Assembly: GCA_029907105.1 (NCBI GenBank)
Contig: JARYMM010000031.1
Span: 1-40,609 of the forward strand
DNA: 40,609 bases
From: Anaerolineae bacterium
Lineage (GTDB): Bacteria > Chloroflexota > Anaerolineae > UBA3071
Reading direction: 5' to 3'
The notes beneath the pieces are model-generated. The model ran no database searches. It was given only the letters and a program-made list of their open reading frames with translations, and was not told the origin of the DNA. Both the position numbers and the translations under genes were made by a program. Positions 39,456-40,609 of the stretch are shown piece after piece (within the stretch, counting starts at the first letter, position 1; each line of letters starts with the position of its first letter).

Positions 39456-40469
39456 ATGACCAAATATATCATCCGCCGCATCTTCTGGGCCATCCCTGTC
39501 CTGTTTCTGGTGGCTCTGGTCGTCTTCGTGCTTGTCCGAGCTATCCCCGGTGGCCCCTTCGATTTCGCCGGGGATAAGTCGCTGCCGCCGACAATAGTCA
39601 AGAACCTGGAGGCCAAATACCATCTGGACTGGCCGGTCTGGCAGCAGTTCTGCGCCTACCTGCTGGGCGACAAAATCTGCACGCTGGGCAAGGTCTCGGG
39701 GAGTGGCGGCCTCATCCAGGGCGACCTGGGGCCCTCCTATCGCTACCGCGGCCGCACGGTGAACGAGATCATCGCCTCTGGCCTGCCCATTTCCGCCCAA
39801 CTGGGCTTCCTGGCCATGGCCATCGCTGTGATCCCCGGCATTCTCCTCGGCGTCATCGCTGCTCTGCGCCAGAACACCTCCGTGGATTACTTTGCTACTT
39901 TCGTCGCCATTCTCGGCGCCTCCATCTCCCCCGTGGTCCTGGGGCCGGCGCTGATCTTCATCTTCGCCCTGGAGCTGAACTGGTTCCCTGTGGCCCGCTG
40001 GGGGGCTTCAGCGCCCTTTTTTCTCGGCTTCATCCCCGTTCCCACGGCCAAGTTCTGGTTGCACGCTGTGCTGCCGACGGTGGCCCTGGGCAGCAGCCTG
40101 GCCGCACGTATCACCCGGCTCACGCGGGCCAGCCTGCTGCAGGTGGTGCGGGAGGACTACATCCGCACGGCGCGGGCCAAGGGGTTACGGGAGAGGGCCG
40201 TCATCATGCGTCACGCCCTGAAGAATAGCCTCATCCCCGTGGTGACCGTTCTCGGCCCCATGTTCGCGGCGGTTCTCACAGGGACGTTCGTGGTGGAGCA
40301 GCTCTTCGCCATCCCCGGCCTGGGGAGGCACTTCATCACCAGCGTGGGCAATCGGGATTATCCCGTCGTCTTGGGCACAACGCTGCTTTATGGCGTAGCT
40401 ATCGTCATCGCCAACCTGGTGGTGGATATCACTTACGCCTGGCTGGACCCCCGAATCCGTTATGAGTGA
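39456..40469 (+). CDS. Peptide-type ABC importer permease (OppB/DppB-like)
   Basis: A 337-residue inner-membrane permease of the BPD_transp_1 family with six predicted helices. The N-terminus (TKYIIRRIFWAIPVLFLVAL) is typical of DppB/OppB. Other features are the family loop FVLVRAIPGGPF and the EAA-type coupling region with REDYIRTARAKGLRERAVI. The ATG at 39456 follows GGAGAGAGG; an in-frame ATG at 39414 lacks a site and adds no family sequence. The partner permease (OppC/DppC) is expected next, but only repeat DNA is seen in the remaining 140 bases, so it may lie beyond the repeat. Confidence 0.92.
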   Translation: MTKYIIRRIFWAIPVLFLVALVVFVLVRAIPGGPFDFAGDKSLPPTIVKNLEAKYHLDWPVWQQFCAYLLGDKICTLGKVSGSGGLIQGDLGPSYRYRGRTVNEIIASGLPISAQLGFLAMAIAVIPGILLGVIAALRQNTSVDYFATFVAILGASISPVVLGPALIFIFALELNWFPVARWGASAPFFLGFIPVPTAKFWLHAVLPTVALGSSLAARITRLTRASLLQVVREDYIRTARAKGLRERAVIMRHALKNSLIPVVTVLGPMFAAVLTGTFVVEQLFAIPGLGRHFITSVGNRDYPVVLGTTLLYGVAIVIANLVVDITYAWLDPRIRYE

Positions 40470-40504
40470 TACGCGTATCGCTTATCGCGTGTCGCATATT
40501 ACTA

Positions 40505-40609
40505 AACCGTACTTGTCATGCTGAGCGGGTTTCAGGCGTCAAACTTCATTGCCCGGCCGACTCCAGCGAAGCATCTCCTGCCTGCATGGTGAGGCGAGAA
40601 CCTGTCCTG
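40505..40609. repeat. 105-bp dispersed repeat, copy 2 (cut by window edge)
   Basis: Four mismatches to 33191-33295, same direction. Mismatches are at isolated single positions, which suggests the two copies diverged from a recent common source. The right end is outside the window. Confidence 0.95.

Noticed and set aside
37209..39800. An 863-codon minus-strand frame opposite the binding protein and permease start
   Set aside because: Spans two plus-strand genes and their gap; composition is that of an antisense frame in GC-rich coding DNA.

Overview
The window looks like a chromosomal segment of a GC-rich member of the Chloroflexota (Anaerolineae- or Caldilineae-like), probably from a metagenome. 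The taxonomic inference rests on substrate-binding lipoproteins whose lipobox is followed by Thr/Pro or Val/Glu spacers, on many ABC importers, and on numerous palindromic intergenic repeats. No rRNA, tRNA or CRISPR array was recognised.

Layout. 1-525: gene-free left edge with hairpins, a leftward promoter and a ~95-bp structured repeat that recurs at 24.9 kb. 526-2325 (minus): membrane-anchored unknown protein and a class IV aminotransferase. 2469-6204 (plus): a promoter, an array of REP-type palindromes, a REP-associated tyrosine transposase (RAYT), then a MASE1-GAF histidine kinase overlapping a NarL-type response regulator. REP sequence is carried in frame inside both the RAYT gene and the kinase gene. 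6205-7717: AT-richer island with a lipoprotein gene preceded by a promoter and a leader terminator. 7718-9158: two different decayed DDE transposases. 9420-14476: BMP-type (nucleoside/purine-like) ABC importer, ordered ATPase, permease, permease, lipoprotein. 14544-18796: DUF2877, DUF1116, FdrA and a 57-residue FdrA-associated protein, matching the AllH/AllG/AllF set of E. coli ureide (oxalurate) catabolism. 18945-21326: ComEC with a degraded metallo-beta-lactamase motif. 21370-24622 (minus): unknown basic protein, class I aminotransferase, and an MttB-family methyltransferase lacking pyrrolysine. 25186-27521 (plus): ARA1-like sugar kinase overlapping a sugar-1-phosphate nucleotidyltransferase. 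27533-29954 (minus): a U32-like protein and a fusion of a DapA/NanA-type aldolase with a formaldehyde-activating enzyme (Fae) domain. 30061-32937 (minus): Ca2+-type P-ATPase. 33689-34867 (plus): GT4 glycosyltransferase. 35062-40469 (plus): oligopeptide-type ABC importer (two ATPases, binding lipoprotein, first permease). A 105-bp repeat at the right edge is almost identical to one at 33.2 kb.

How the genes fit together. The overall theme is import and salvage: a purine/nucleoside-like importer next to an oxalurate/oxamate carbamoyltransferase-like set, a peptide importer, a sugar-activation pair and several PLP enzymes. The most unusual gene is the aldolase-Fae fusion (27533-28957). The most unusual genome-structure feature is the spread of RAYT-linked REP palindromes into coding sequence. 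All functions are read from sequence motifs by eye; no database search was run.
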